Virus record (IMG/VR): IMGVR_UViG_3300006916_000527
Span: 1-20,331 of that record
DNA: 20,331 nucleotides
Source of the DNA: a virus
Reading direction: 5' to 3' (one strand)
Part shown: one piece after another, positions 1-6,965 of the stretch
Layout: each line of letters starts with the position of its first letter
How positions within the stretch are numbered: the stretch's first letter is position 1
Translations under genes and position numbers: made by a program
The notes under the pieces: generated by a model
What the model saw: only the letters and a program-made list of their open reading frames with translations
What the model was told of the DNA's origin: nothing
The model's database searches: none

Positions 1-191
1 ATTTATCAAGTTCAACTGCTCCGACTTATACTGGTTTGGCGTTATTCGGTAATCCAAATCCAAGAGCGGCATGGACATTTATGGTTAAGCATTTGGATAA
101 TCCAAGCGAAGATGATGACGGTGACAGCGCACCAGTTAAGAAAAATTCCAGAACAAATTGGAATATATTCTGGCGTGAGAAGTTACAGTAA
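1..191 (+). CDS. 3' end of an unidentified phage protein (5' truncated)
   Basis: An open frame enters from the left edge (first full codon at base 3) and ends with TAA at 189-191, giving about 62 visible C-terminal residues. The tail has an acidic patch (EDDDGD) followed by a basic and aromatic end (NWNIFWREKLQ). I do not recognise the family. The stop overlaps the next start as TAATG, so the two genes are probably translationally coupled and belong to the same structural operon. It does not look like the C-terminus of the portal protein gp20, which precedes gene 67 in T4, but too little is present to exclude any structural role. Confidence 0.6.
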   Translation, partial: LSSSTAPTYTGLALFGNPNPRAAWTFMVKHLDNPSEDDDGDSAPVKKNSRTNWNIFWREKLQ

Positions 192-814
192 TGCCTTCGA
201 TTCATCAGTTTTATGGAACTCGATGGAATTGGCTTCCTGCTAATGAGGGTGGGTATCCGAATCAAAAGGTTGCATTCGATGGACCAACAAGAACAATATT
301 TGTTAATGAAGGTGTTACAGTACTTGACGTAAAAGAAGATCTATACAGTGCGTGGAAGGAATGGAATATTGCTGCACAAGAGAGACCTCAACCTAGAGTT
401 TGGGCTAAAGCATTTACTGCTGTTGGTGGTGACCCTATTACCGATACTCAAGATTTGGGTACTACATACTTCTTGGAAAACGATTGGAGAATTCAGCCTT
501 TTGCGTCAAAGAACTCCTATACATTAACAATTGTAGGAAATTTATATACACGAGAAGCGGGAGAAACTCCGTTTTATTTTGCAGAAGGTGTGTCGGTGTC
601 ATTGGTTAGATCTAACATTGTCGATCTAATTACGGTAGAAGCAGTTGCGGTTTCTATAACCGAACAAGATATTGCCAATATTGCTTCGGCTACAGCGCCT
701 CTTACCGCTGATGCAGTATGGGATGAAACGTTGGATGACCACCAAACTGCAGGATCTACTGGTAGGAAGTTGAAAGACAACATTAAGAAAAATCAGTACA
801 TTGCTTTGAGTTAA
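191..814 (+). CDS. Probable phage virion-associated (structural) protein
   Basis: A 207-residue protein with no T4 counterpart that I recognise. Residues about 20-145 form a beta-rich domain with a pattern I know from assorted tailed-phage structural regions: an LYSAWKEW segment near residue 52, then AVGGDPI, an aromatic YFLENDWRI stretch, and SYTLTIVGNLY. The C-terminal part contains AVWDETLDDHQTAGSTG (about residues 175-192), a motif often seen near the ends of phage tail or fibre-associated proteins. The start overlaps the preceding stop (TAATG) and has a GAGAAG ribosome site at 177-182. Its position just before the prohead core genes suggests a virion role. That role is inferred from context and motif resemblance, not shown. 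Confidence 0.6.
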   Translation: MPSIHQFYGTRWNWLPANEGGYPNQKVAFDGPTRTIFVNEGVTVLDVKEDLYSAWKEWNIAAQERPQPRVWAKAFTAVGGDPITDTQDLGTTYFLENDWRIQPFASKNSYTLTIVGNLYTREAGETPFYFAEGVSVSLVRSNIVDLITVEAVAVSITEQDIANIASATAPLTADAVWDETLDDHQTAGSTGRKLKDNIKKNQYIALS

Positions 815-826
815 ATGATTGATATT

Positions 827-834
827 TATAAATA
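827..834 (+). promoter_or_regulatory. T4-type late promoter (TATAAATA) before gene 67
   Basis: An exact TATAAATA octamer, the T4 late promoter -10 element recognised by polymerase carrying gp55. It is the right half of a 12-base palindrome, TATTTATAAATA, at 823-834. It directly abuts the Shine-Dalgarno sequence AAGGAG (835-840) of the gene starting at 848. This is much closer than the other late promoters here, which lie 26-41 bases from their start codons. Confidence 0.75.
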
Positions 835-847
835 AAGGAGACACGAT

Positions 848-1114
848 ATGAGTGATTTTGATATAAAAGATGCAATAAATGCAGCAAAAGATAATGACGT
901 TTTATCTTTCAAAGACGTTATTCAGTCTGCAATTGAAGATAAAGTGTCGGCAGAATTAGAGTTTAAAAAAATGGAGTTCGCTGGAAACATTTTTAATGAG
1001 CCGGAAGAAACTCTTGAAGTAGATTTAGAAATAGAAACTGAAATTGAATCGGACGAAGAAGCGCCTGAAGAAATTTCTAACGAAGAAGAACTAGAGGTCC
1101 CAGAGGAACAATAA
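848..1114 (+). CDS. 67: Prohead core protein gp67
   Basis: An 88-residue, strongly acidic protein. The N-terminal half follows the T4 gp67 (PIP) pattern: an I-x-x-A-I/A-x-x-N/D-D-x-x-x-F/A-K helix, then a helix ending in a KKxEFAxN-type segment (residues about 39-47). The C-terminal half, from about residue 50, is almost entirely Glu/Asp with few other residues, as in T4 gp67 (80 residues). In T4 this protein is part of the prohead scaffold core and is degraded by gp21 to small acidic internal peptides. The ribosome site AAGGAG lies at 835-840. The gene ends directly against the next start (stop at 1112-1114, ATG at 1115). Function comes from family resemblance plus synteny with genes 21, 22 and 23. 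Confidence 0.8.
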   Translation: MSDFDIKDAINAAKDNDVLSFKDVIQSAIEDKVSAELEFKKMEFAGNIFNEPEETLEVDLEIETEIESDEEAPEEISNEEELEVPEEQ

Positions 1115-1321
1115 ATGAAAACTTTTATGGAATTCATTAGTCTACAAGAACATTCTGTTGAAGAACAGATTGATAATGTAGTGGAGAATGATGATGAACG
1201 TCAAGCTTTACATTCTTTATATGATAGTTTAAGTGAAGACAACAGAGAGAGATTTGTAGAGCGCTTGGCTTCGGATACCGAGAAGCTTGTTGCGTTTGCG
1301 CTTTCCAAATTCGAGCAATAA
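1115..1321 (+). CDS. Prohead core or internal protein in the gp68 position, with capsid-targeting-like N-terminus
   Basis: A 68-residue protein directly after gp67 and before the prohead protease, where T4 has gene 68. Its sequence does not obviously match T4 gp68. The N-terminus MKTFMEFISLQE closely resembles the capsid-targeting sequence of T4 internal proteins (MKTYQEFIAE in IPIII). It ends with L-Q-E, which fits the gp21 cleavage rule of Leu/Ile-x-Glu, so cleavage after residue 12 is plausible. The rest is a helical, mixed-charge segment ending in AFALSKFEQ. Cotranscription with 67 and 21 supports a role in prohead assembly or as a packaged protein. Which of the two is an inference. Confidence 0.65.
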   Translation: MKTFMEFISLQEHSVEEQIDNVVENDDERQALHSLYDSLSEDNRERFVERLASDTEKLVAFALSKFEQ

Positions 1322-1332
1322 GTCTAACTAAA

Positions 1333-1479
1333 ATGAAATCTTTTAAGCAGTTTCTAGAACAGAAAACTCCTAATTTGGTTGCTAAGCACGCCCACAAATT
1401 CAATAAAGCTGCTGTGCACAAGGATAAGAAGAAAGAATCTAAAAAAGGTTATACAAAACATAAGGGAACGCACCAATGA
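1333..1479 (+). CDS. Small, very basic protein with capsid-targeting-like N-terminus
   Basis: A 48-residue ORF that fills the gap between the preceding gene and gene 21. It overlaps the gene 21 start in the ATGA arrangement (ATG 1476, TGA 1477-1479). It begins MKSFKQFLEQ, again like the T4 internal-protein targeting peptide MKTYQEFIAE. The rest is rich in lysine (14) and histidine (5) with only three acidic residues in total, so the mature part would be strongly positive. The overlap, the lack of any other explanation for this interval and the N-terminal motif argue that it is a real gene. A packaged DNA-binding or core peptide is plausible. The family is not recognised beyond that. Confidence 0.6.
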   Translation: MKSFKQFLEQKTPNLVAKHAHKFNKAAVHKDKKKESKKGYTKHKGTHQ

Positions 1480-2126
1480 AACTCATCACAGAATTGAATG
1501 AAACAGTTAGTTTCATCACCGAAGAAAACGAAGATGGCAAAAAATCTATGTTCATCGAAGGTGTTTTTATGCAAGCAGATCTTCCAAATAGGAATGGTCG
1601 CCTTTATCCGTTTGAGGTTCTGAACAAAGAAGCCGAAAGATATAACGAAGAGTATGTTTCTAAAGGAAGAGCGTTTGGTGAGCTGGGTCATCCTGAAGGA
1701 CCAACAATTAATTTAGAGCGTGTTAGTCATTTAATCAAGGATCTTCGAGCAGAAGGTACAGATTTTATCGGTAAAGCAAAAATCCTCGACACACCTTACG
1801 GCAATATCGTAAGGAACTTGATTGGTGAAGGTGCTCAATTCGGTGTATCTACAAGAGGTATGGGATCTCTTGAAGAACACAAAGACGGATACAAAGTAGT
1901 AAAAGACGATTTTCATTTAGCCACGGCAGCAGACATTGTAGCAGATCCATCTGCACCTGATGCATTTGTTCGAGGTATCATGGAAAACAGAGAGTGGGTT
2001 TGTGTAGATGGCCACTGGATGGAAAAACAAATCGAAGAGTCAAAAAAGATTATTAAGAAAGCATCTACTAAACAATTACAAGAAGCGAAGTTAAAAGTTT
2101 TCACTTCCTTCTTAAAAAGTCTATAG
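1476..2126 (+). CDS. 21: Prohead core protease gp21
   Basis: A 216-residue protein with clear similarity to T4 gp21 (212 residues), the serine protease that matures the prohead after scaffold assembly. Matching segments are FIEGVFMQAD-x-x-NRNGRLYP (about residues 26-45), FGELGHP with the likely catalytic His72, GVSTRGMGSL with the likely catalytic Ser125, and ADPSAPDA near residue 156. The C-terminal tail (about 183-216) is basic and helical. It contains LQE at 201-203, a Leu-x-Glu motif of the type gp21 cuts, so it may be an autocleavage site. Substrates expected nearby are gp22, gp23 and the small core proteins. The start overlaps the upstream small ORF by four bases. No separate late octamer is visible directly upstream. 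Confidence 0.95.
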   Translation: MKLITELNETVSFITEENEDGKKSMFIEGVFMQADLPNRNGRLYPFEVLNKEAERYNEEYVSKGRAFGELGHPEGPTINLERVSHLIKDLRAEGTDFIGKAKILDTPYGNIVRNLIGEGAQFGVSTRGMGSLEEHKDGYKVVKDDFHLATAADIVADPSAPDAFVRGIMENREWVCVDGHWMEKQIEESKKIIKKASTKQLQEAKLKVFTSFLKSL

Positions 2127-2142
2127 TTGAAACTATTGTTTT

Positions 2143-2150
2143 TATAAATA
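2143..2150 (+). promoter_or_regulatory. T4-type late promoter before gene 22
   Basis: An exact TATAAATA octamer in the 64-base gap between genes 21 and 22, 41 bases before the gene 22 ATG. An AAGGAG ribosome site follows at 2179-2184. Scaffold protein is needed in high copy number, so a dedicated late promoter makes sense. Confidence 0.85.
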
Positions 2151-2190
2151 ACTTAATAATTGACTCAAATTATTTAACAAGGAGAATCGT

Positions 2191-3009
2191 ATGACAGCAG
2201 AAATCCAGCATGATTTAGAGGAAAACACTGTTGATACAGCGGTAGAAGAAGTGGTTGAGACAACTGAAGAAGTTGTTGAAGAGCAATCTTCTATTGATGT
2301 TGATGCGTTGTTTTCTGGCGAAGATTTGTCAGAAGAGTACAAATCACAAGCTAAGGCTATCTTTGAAGCCGTTGTTGCTGAGCGTGTTAAAGAAAACACT
2401 GCAAAGTTGCAAGAAGAATTTGATGCCAAATTCGAAGAAGAAACCAACACCTTCGCTGAAGGTTTGGTATCCAAAGTGGATGAATACCTTGAGTATGTTG
2501 TTTCCGAATGGATGGAAGAGAACAAACTTGCGGTAGAGCGTGGTATTCGTGCTGAAATGGTAGAAGACTTCATGGTAGGTCTAAAGAACCTTTTCGTTGA
2601 GCATTACGTAGAAATCCCTGAAGACAAAGTTGATGTAGTTGAAAATTTCGCTAATGAAGTGGAGTCTCTGAAGGGTGAGCTTGACAAAGCCGTCAGTGAA
2701 AACAGCGAGCTTGCTGAGCAGTTGAAGACGCTGAAGAAAGAAAAGGTAATTGAACAAGTTTCAGAAGGGTTGACTGAAGTGCAAATTGAGAAGTTCAGAT
2801 CTTTGTCAGAAAATGTCGAATTCGAATCAGAAAAAGACTACTCTGAAAAAACTGAAATGATTAAGAAAAAGTATTTCACAGAAGCTTCTGAAAAAACATC
2901 AGAAAAAGAAAGTCTTGTAGAAGACGTAACTGAAGAGTTATCCGAGGCCACAGTCTCTCCTCTGATGCAAAAATACGTTCAAAATCTTTCACGCATTGTT
3001 AAAAGTTAA
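2191..3009 (+). CDS. 22: Prohead scaffold protein gp22
   Basis: A 272-residue, highly charged helical protein matching T4 gp22 (269 residues), the major internal scaffold of the prohead. The strongest match is the segment with EWMEENKLAVERGI followed by GLKNLFVEHYVEIPEDKVDVV (about residues 106-152). An acidic N-terminal extension rich in Glu and Val (residues 8-32) precedes a DALFSGEDLSEEYK segment like the N-terminus of T4 gp22. The central and C-terminal regions are predicted coiled coil. Several Leu/Ile-x-Glu triplets are present, fitting its known destruction by gp21. It has its own late octamer and a strong ribosome site, and it lies between the protease and the capsid protein as in T4. 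Confidence 0.93.
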   Translation: MTAEIQHDLEENTVDTAVEEVVETTEEVVEEQSSIDVDALFSGEDLSEEYKSQAKAIFEAVVAERVKENTAKLQEEFDAKFEEETNTFAEGLVSKVDEYLEYVVSEWMEENKLAVERGIRAEMVEDFMVGLKNLFVEHYVEIPEDKVDVVENFANEVESLKGELDKAVSENSELAEQLKTLKKEKVIEQVSEGLTEVQIEKFRSLSENVEFESEKDYSEKTEMIKKKYFTEASEKTSEKESLVEDVTEELSEATVSPLMQKYVQNLSRIVKS

Positions 3010-3014
3010 TTTTT

Positions 3015-3022
3015 TATAAATA
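3015..3022 (+). promoter_or_regulatory. T4-type late promoter before gene 23
   Basis: An exact TATAAATA octamer between genes 22 and 23, 37 bases before the major capsid gene start. An AAAGGAG ribosome site lies at 3046-3052. Promoter and ribosome site both match what is expected for the most abundant late protein. Confidence 0.87.
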
Positions 3023-3058
3023 ATAACAGAGTTCAGAATTTACTCAAAGGAGAAAACT

Positions 3059-4423
3059 ATGTCAACAGATATTTTACAGAAAAAGTGGGCTCCCATTCTT
3101 GAGCATGCATCTATGCCCAAGATCGAAGACGCTCACAAACGTGCTGTAATGGCTCAACTTCTTGAAAACCAAGAAGTCGCTATTCGTGAAAGCCACTCGG
3201 GTGGTTATGTTCAGCAAACTTCATTGTTGAACGAAGCCTCTCCCACCAACAGCTTTGGTGGTAACGTAGGCGCTGGCGGCCAAGGCCCTGCGGCGACTGA
3301 CAGCGGCTCAATCGATTATACTGATCCCGTACTGATTTCTTTAGTACGTCGTGCTATGCCTAATCTCATTGCTTATGATATCGCTGGTGTACAGCCTATG
3401 TCAGGTCCTACTGGTCTAATCTTTGCTATGCGTTCACGTTATGGCAATCAAGGTGCTGAAGCCCTCTTTAACGAAGCTGATACCGATTTTTCTGCTCAGA
3501 ATGCCGCTGGCGATTTGACTGGTGGATCACCTGCATCTCATCTCGGTACATCTCCAATTGAAGGCACCTACACAACTGGTACTGGTATGACCACAAGCGC
3601 TGCTGAAACTCTCGGTTCTGGCGCAGCTAACGAAGGTCAATTCGCTGAAATGTCTTTCTCAATTGAGAAGGTCAGTGTTGCTGCTAAGAGCCGTGCTCTG
3701 AAAGCAGAATACACGATGGAATTGGCGCAAGACTTGAAAGCAGTTCATGGTTTGGACGCTGAGCAAGAACTTGCTAACATTCTTTCTGCTGAAGTTTTAG
3801 CTGAAATCAACCGTGAAGTTGTTCGTACTATTAATCAAACTGCTACAATCGGTGCTCAGCAAACAGCTTCTGCTGGTACTTTCGATCTTGACGTTGACGC
3901 TAATGGTCGTTGGTCAGTTGAAAAGTTCAAGGGCTTGATGTTCGAACTTGAGCGTGAAGCAAATGAAATTGCTCGTGCTACTCGTCGTGGCAAAGGTAAC
4001 GTCCTCATCTGTTCTTCTGACGTAGCTTCTGCTCTTCAGATGGCTGGTGTTCTGGATTATACTCCTGCTCTTTCTAACAGCCTTCAAGTAGATGACACTG
4101 GCAACACTTTCGCTGGTGTATTGAATGGTCGTGTTAAAGTATACATCGATCCTTACTTCTCAGCTGGTGCTTCTGGCAATCACTATGCAACTCTTGGTTA
4201 CAAGGGTACTTCTGCATATGATGCTGGCTTGTTCTACTGCCCTTACGTTCCTCTCCAGATGGTACGTGCGGTTGGACAAGATACGTTCCAGCCTAAGATC
4301 GGTTTCAAGACTCGTTATGGCATGGTAGCTAACCCATTTGCTACTTCTGCTGCAGACGGTGCTATCGATGTTGCTAAGAAGAACATCTACTATCGTCGCA
4401 TGGCGATTGCTAACTTGATGTAA
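3059..4423 (+). CDS. 23: Major capsid protein gp23 (precursor)
   Basis: A 454-residue major head protein of the T4 type (T4 gp23: 521 residues; marine relatives are shorter). The N-terminal region has the pattern WAPILEHASMPKIEDAHKRAVMAQLLENQE that is typical of the family. The gp21 processing site is probably after LLNE at residues 56-59 (Leu-x-Glu, then Ala60), leaving a mature protein of about 395 residues; T4 cuts after residue 65. Further family segments are DPVLISLVRRAMPNLIAYD, FAMRSRYG, EYTMELAQDLKAVHGLDAE and the C-terminal GFKTRYGMVANPFA. The base composition of this gene is more GC-rich and codon-biased than its neighbours, as expected for very high expression. No gene 24 vertex protein follows. 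Confidence 0.97.
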   Translation: MSTDILQKKWAPILEHASMPKIEDAHKRAVMAQLLENQEVAIRESHSGGYVQQTSLLNEASPTNSFGGNVGAGGQGPAATDSGSIDYTDPVLISLVRRAMPNLIAYDIAGVQPMSGPTGLIFAMRSRYGNQGAEALFNEADTDFSAQNAAGDLTGGSPASHLGTSPIEGTYTTGTGMTTSAAETLGSGAANEGQFAEMSFSIEKVSVAAKSRALKAEYTMELAQDLKAVHGLDAEQELANILSAEVLAEINREVVRTINQTATIGAQQTASAGTFDLDVDANGRWSVEKFKGLMFELEREANEIARATRRGKGNVLICSSDVASALQMAGVLDYTPALSNSLQVDDTGNTFAGVLNGRVKVYIDPYFSAGASGNHYATLGYKGTSAYDAGLFYCPYVPLQMVRAVGQDTFQPKIGFKTRYGMVANPFATSAADGAIDVAKKNIYYRRMAIANLM

Positions 4424-4451
4424 GATCAAATCAGCAATAAGACTGATGTTT

Positions 4452-4479
4452 AAGGGGCTCTTCGGAGCCCCTTTTTTTT
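4452..4479 (+). terminator. Rho-independent terminator after gene 23
   Basis: A perfect nine-pair stem (AAGGGGCTC at 4452-4460 with GAGCCCCTT at 4465-4473) closed by a stable UUCG tetraloop (4461-4464), followed by a run of eight T (4472-4479). It lies 28 bases after the gene 23 stop and just before a new late promoter, so it separates capsid transcription from the tail-tube gene. Confidence 0.95.
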
Positions 4480-4482
4480 GAT

Positions 4483-4490
4483 TATAAATA
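4483..4490 (+). promoter_or_regulatory. T4-type late promoter before the tail-tube-like gene
   Basis: An exact TATAAATA octamer four bases after the T-run of the gene 23 terminator and 26 bases before the next start codon. The terminator-promoter pairing suggests that this gene has its own late transcript. Confidence 0.85.
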
Positions 4491-4515
4491 CTAAACAACA
4501 ATAGAGATTAATTAG

Positions 4516-5025
4516 ATGGCAACTCCTTCAAATACAAGTTTTTTAGCCAATAACAAATATGACTTTGTTATCGAAAGGCTACCTAACTTTACATTTTTTG
4601 TGCAGGGTATCAACATGCCATCTATCACAATGAATCCAACACAGACTACATCACCATACACAAACATATTCAATCCGGGCAATATTTTAACATATGAACA
4701 ATTGCAGGTAACATACATTGTGGATGAAGATATGAAATCGTGGTTTGAAATCTACAACTGGATGACAAATCTGGGGAACCCTACATCATTAGATAAACTG
4801 GGAACTTTGACAAAAACTTCAGGCAAAATCAATAGCGTTACATCAGACGCCACACTATTGATAAAGACGAATTCTAATAATAATAACATCCGAATAAAAT
4901 TCTACGATTTGTTTCCTATAGAACTGACCGGATTTACATTGAGCAGCGCAGAAGGACAAGACTTTCAAACAACGTCCGCCACTTTCTCATACAATTATTT
5001 GGAAGCAACAACATTGACAAATTAG
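4516..5025 (+). CDS. Tail tube or tail-tube-initiator-like structural protein
   Basis: A 169-residue protein resembling the tail tube (gp19-like) proteins of marine T4-like phages. Shared features are an N-terminal NKYDFVIERLPNFTFFVQGINMP segment (about residues 13-35), then LTYEQLQVTYIVDEDMKSW-x-EIYNWM-x-x-LGNP (about 56-91), SDATLLI, and a C-terminal beta-strand pair ending in TTSATFSYNYLE. This is the common fold of tail tube, baseplate tube-initiator and Hcp proteins. From the sequence alone I cannot separate gp19 from a baseplate tube paralogue such as gp54. In T4, gene 19 lies before gene 20, so a location after gene 23 is a rearrangement. It is driven by its own late promoter. Confidence 0.7.
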   Translation: MATPSNTSFLANNKYDFVIERLPNFTFFVQGINMPSITMNPTQTTSPYTNIFNPGNILTYEQLQVTYIVDEDMKSWFEIYNWMTNLGNPTSLDKLGTLTKTSGKINSVTSDATLLIKTNSNNNNIRIKFYDLFPIELTGFTLSSAEGQDFQTTSATFSYNYLEATTLTN

Positions 5026-5042
5026 TAGTAATGTAGTATAAT
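5014..5042 (+). promoter_or_regulatory. Consensus sigma-70 promoter for the uvsY-uvsW operon
   Basis: A perfect TTGACA (5014-5019), a 17-base spacer and a perfect TATAAT (5037-5042). The -35 box and the following bases still encode the last codons of the preceding gene (Leu-Thr-Asn-stop). Predicted transcription starts near 5049, leaving a leader of about 24 bases before uvsY. A host-type promoter of this quality suggests early expression. Confidence 0.88.
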
Positions 5043-5072
5043 TAATATATTTCGGTTTATTATGGATTTATT

Positions 5073-5510
5073 ATGACTTTAGATGAACTTATGACAGAGT
5101 GGCAAGAAGACGCTCAGATCGATCACACGAGCTTAGGAATGGAATCTTTGAAGATTCCCAAGTTACACAGCAAATACCTAAAATTTTATTATGAGGAGCG
5201 AAGACGTTTGAAAGCGTTGGAGTTCCAGAGTAAGGATTTGTACCTCGCAAAGCATGAATATTACAACGGCAAGATGTCAGAAGAGGAACTTAATGAACGT
5301 GGTTGGGAACCATTTCAAAAGATCTTACTAAAAGCTGAATCTGAAATGTATATCCAGTCGGACGAAGATATTATATCAGTAAATATCAAAATTGTAAATC
5401 AAAAAGAAAAAATGTCGTTGCTAGAAGAAGTAATCAAAAACTTGAATCAAAGAAATTTCCAAATAAAAAATGCAATAGATTACCTCAAGTTTACTGGTGG
5501 TGAAATCTAG
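5073..5510 (+). CDS. uvsY: UvsY recombination mediator
   Basis: A 145-residue protein matching T4 UvsY (137 residues). UvsY loads the UvsX recombinase onto single-stranded DNA coated with gp32. The pattern begins with an L-x-E/D-L-x-x-E-x-x-x-D-x-x-IDxTxL start and a YSKYL/W-like segment (here LHSKYLKFYYEE, about residues 31-42). It continues with a helix that includes KHEYYNGKM and a C-terminal helix NLNQRNFQIKNAIDYLKF. No strong Shine-Dalgarno is visible. A four-codon mini-ORF (ATG 5062 to TGA 5074-5076) overlaps the uvsY start. The gene is directly followed by uvsW, supporting a recombination operon. UvsX is not in this window. Confidence 0.85.
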   Translation: MTLDELMTEWQEDAQIDHTSLGMESLKIPKLHSKYLKFYYEERRRLKALEFQSKDLYLAKHEYYNGKMSEEELNERGWEPFQKILLKAESEMYIQSDEDIISVNIKIVNQKEKMSLLEEVIKNLNQRNFQIKNAIDYLKFTGGEI

Positions 5511-6964
5511 TGTCTAACATTGTCGCAGCAAAACTAAACGAAGTCTACGCTTATATACTGTGTGAGAGCGGAGAAGCTATGGAACTCAGCGAGTACTTTA
5601 CTTTTTATGTTCCCGGCTATAAGTTTATGCCTGCGTACAAAAATAAGATATGGGACGGTAAGATTCGACTCTTTCATTCTCATAACAGAACATTATACTA
5701 TGGATTGATACCACATCTAAAACAGTTTTGTGATGAACGAGGATACAACTTTTCTCTGGATAAGTCAATAGATGCTGACGAAGAATTTTCTGTAGAGGAG
5801 GCAAACCAATTTATAAAAACACTGAATCTTCCTTTAGAGCCTCGTGATTATCAGATAAAGGCATTTGTACATGCTATACGTAAAAGACGAGGAATGTTAC
5901 TGTCTCCCACAGCGTCAGGTAAATCTCTCATCATTTATTTGATTATGAGATATCTTGCAGGAAAGACTTTGATTATTGTACCAACAACATCTTTAGTGTC
6001 TCAATTATACAAAGATTTTATTTCTTATGGCTACGACTCCGAAACAAACGTACATCAAATTATGGCGGGCGCAGATAAAGACACGGATAAGCCTGTTGTC
6101 ATTTCTACGTGGCAGTCCATTTACAAGCAAAAAAAGGCTTGGTTCAGCCAGTTTGATGTTGTTGTGGGAGATGAGGCACATCAATTCAAAGCAAAGTCTC
6201 TAACATCTATCATGACAAATCTTGAAGATTGTGCATTTCGATATGGGCTAACAGGAACACTCGATGGAACACAAACTCACAAGTTAGTTCTTGAAGGATT
6301 GTTTGGTGCAGTAAAAAAAGTAACGTCAACAAAAACTTTAATGGATGCTGGAAATCTAGCCGAGTTCAAAATTAAAGCACTTATCCTAGAACACACAAAA
6401 GAAAACAGAAAGCTTGTTAACAAGTATACGTACCAAGAAGAAATAGACTACCTGGTTGCGTCGGCTAGCCGGAATAACTTTATAACAAATCTTTCAATAT
6501 CTCTTGAAGGTAATACTCTTTTATTGTTTCAATATGTAGACAAACACGGAAAAATATTGTATAATACCATTTGCGATAAAGTAGAAGAAAATAGAAAAGT
6601 ATTCTACGTGTCGGGTGAAACTAAAACTGAGGTAAGAGAGGATATCAGATCTGTTGTCGAAAATGAAAATAATGCTATCATAGTGGCTTCATATGGGACG
6701 TTTTCTACAGGTATAAATATTAAGAACTTACATAATGTTATATTTGCTGCACCTAGTAAAAGTAAAATTCGAATATTACAATCAATAGGTCGTGGCTTAC
6801 GAATAAGTGACACAAAGACTACATCAACTTTATATGATATTGCCGATGATCTAACTCATGGTAAGAAACAAAACTATACACTAAATCATTTTGTAGAAAG
6901 AATGAAAACGTATAATGAAGAAAAATTTGATTATAAAATCTACAATATAAAACTTAAGGATTAG
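5510..6964 (+). CDS. uvsW: UvsW DNA/RNA helicase
   Basis: A 484-residue superfamily 2 helicase matching T4 UvsW (503 residues). UvsW drives branch migration and fork regression and unwinds R-loops to switch replication from origin-dependent to recombination-dependent mode. The N-terminal domain has WDGKIRL (48-54). Q-motif-like RDYQIKAF is at 112-119, Walker A SPTASGKS at 132-139, DEAH at 221-224, motif III LTGT at 247-250, and motif VI QSIGRGLR near 423-430. The start is GTG and overlaps the uvsY stop by one base (TAGTG), suggesting coupled translation at reduced level. The match extends through the C-terminus, where NEEKFDYKIYNI parallels T4. Confidence 0.95.
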   Translation: MSNIVAAKLNEVYAYILCESGEAMELSEYFTFYVPGYKFMPAYKNKIWDGKIRLFHSHNRTLYYGLIPHLKQFCDERGYNFSLDKSIDADEEFSVEEANQFIKTLNLPLEPRDYQIKAFVHAIRKRRGMLLSPTASGKSLIIYLIMRYLAGKTLIIVPTTSLVSQLYKDFISYGYDSETNVHQIMAGADKDTDKPVVISTWQSIYKQKKAWFSQFDVVVGDEAHQFKAKSLTSIMTNLEDCAFRYGLTGTLDGTQTHKLVLEGLFGAVKKVTSTKTLMDAGNLAEFKIKALILEHTKENRKLVNKYTYQEEIDYLVASASRNNFITNLSISLEGNTLLLFQYVDKHGKILYNTICDKVEENRKVFYVSGETKTEVREDIRSVVENENNAIIVASYGTFSTGINIKNLHNVIFAAPSKSKIRILQSIGRGLRISDTKTTSTLYDIADDLTHGKKQNYTLNHFVERMKTYNEEKFDYKIYNIKLKD

Positions 6965-6965
6965 T

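Noticed and set aside
823-830. Reverse-strand TATAAATA reading leftward before gene 67
   Set aside because: It arises only because TATTTATAAATA is palindromic. No leftward gene lies upstream, so a divergent promoter is unlikely.
2142-2573. Antisense open frame (143 codons) opposite gene 22
   Set aside because: Serine-rich reverse reading of the acidic scaffold gene with no independent support.
6712-6719. TATAAATA octamer inside uvsW
   Set aside because: An exact match to the late promoter element, but deep within coding sequence (Gly-Ile-Asn-Ile codons) and not followed by a gene start. Most likely chance in AT-rich DNA.
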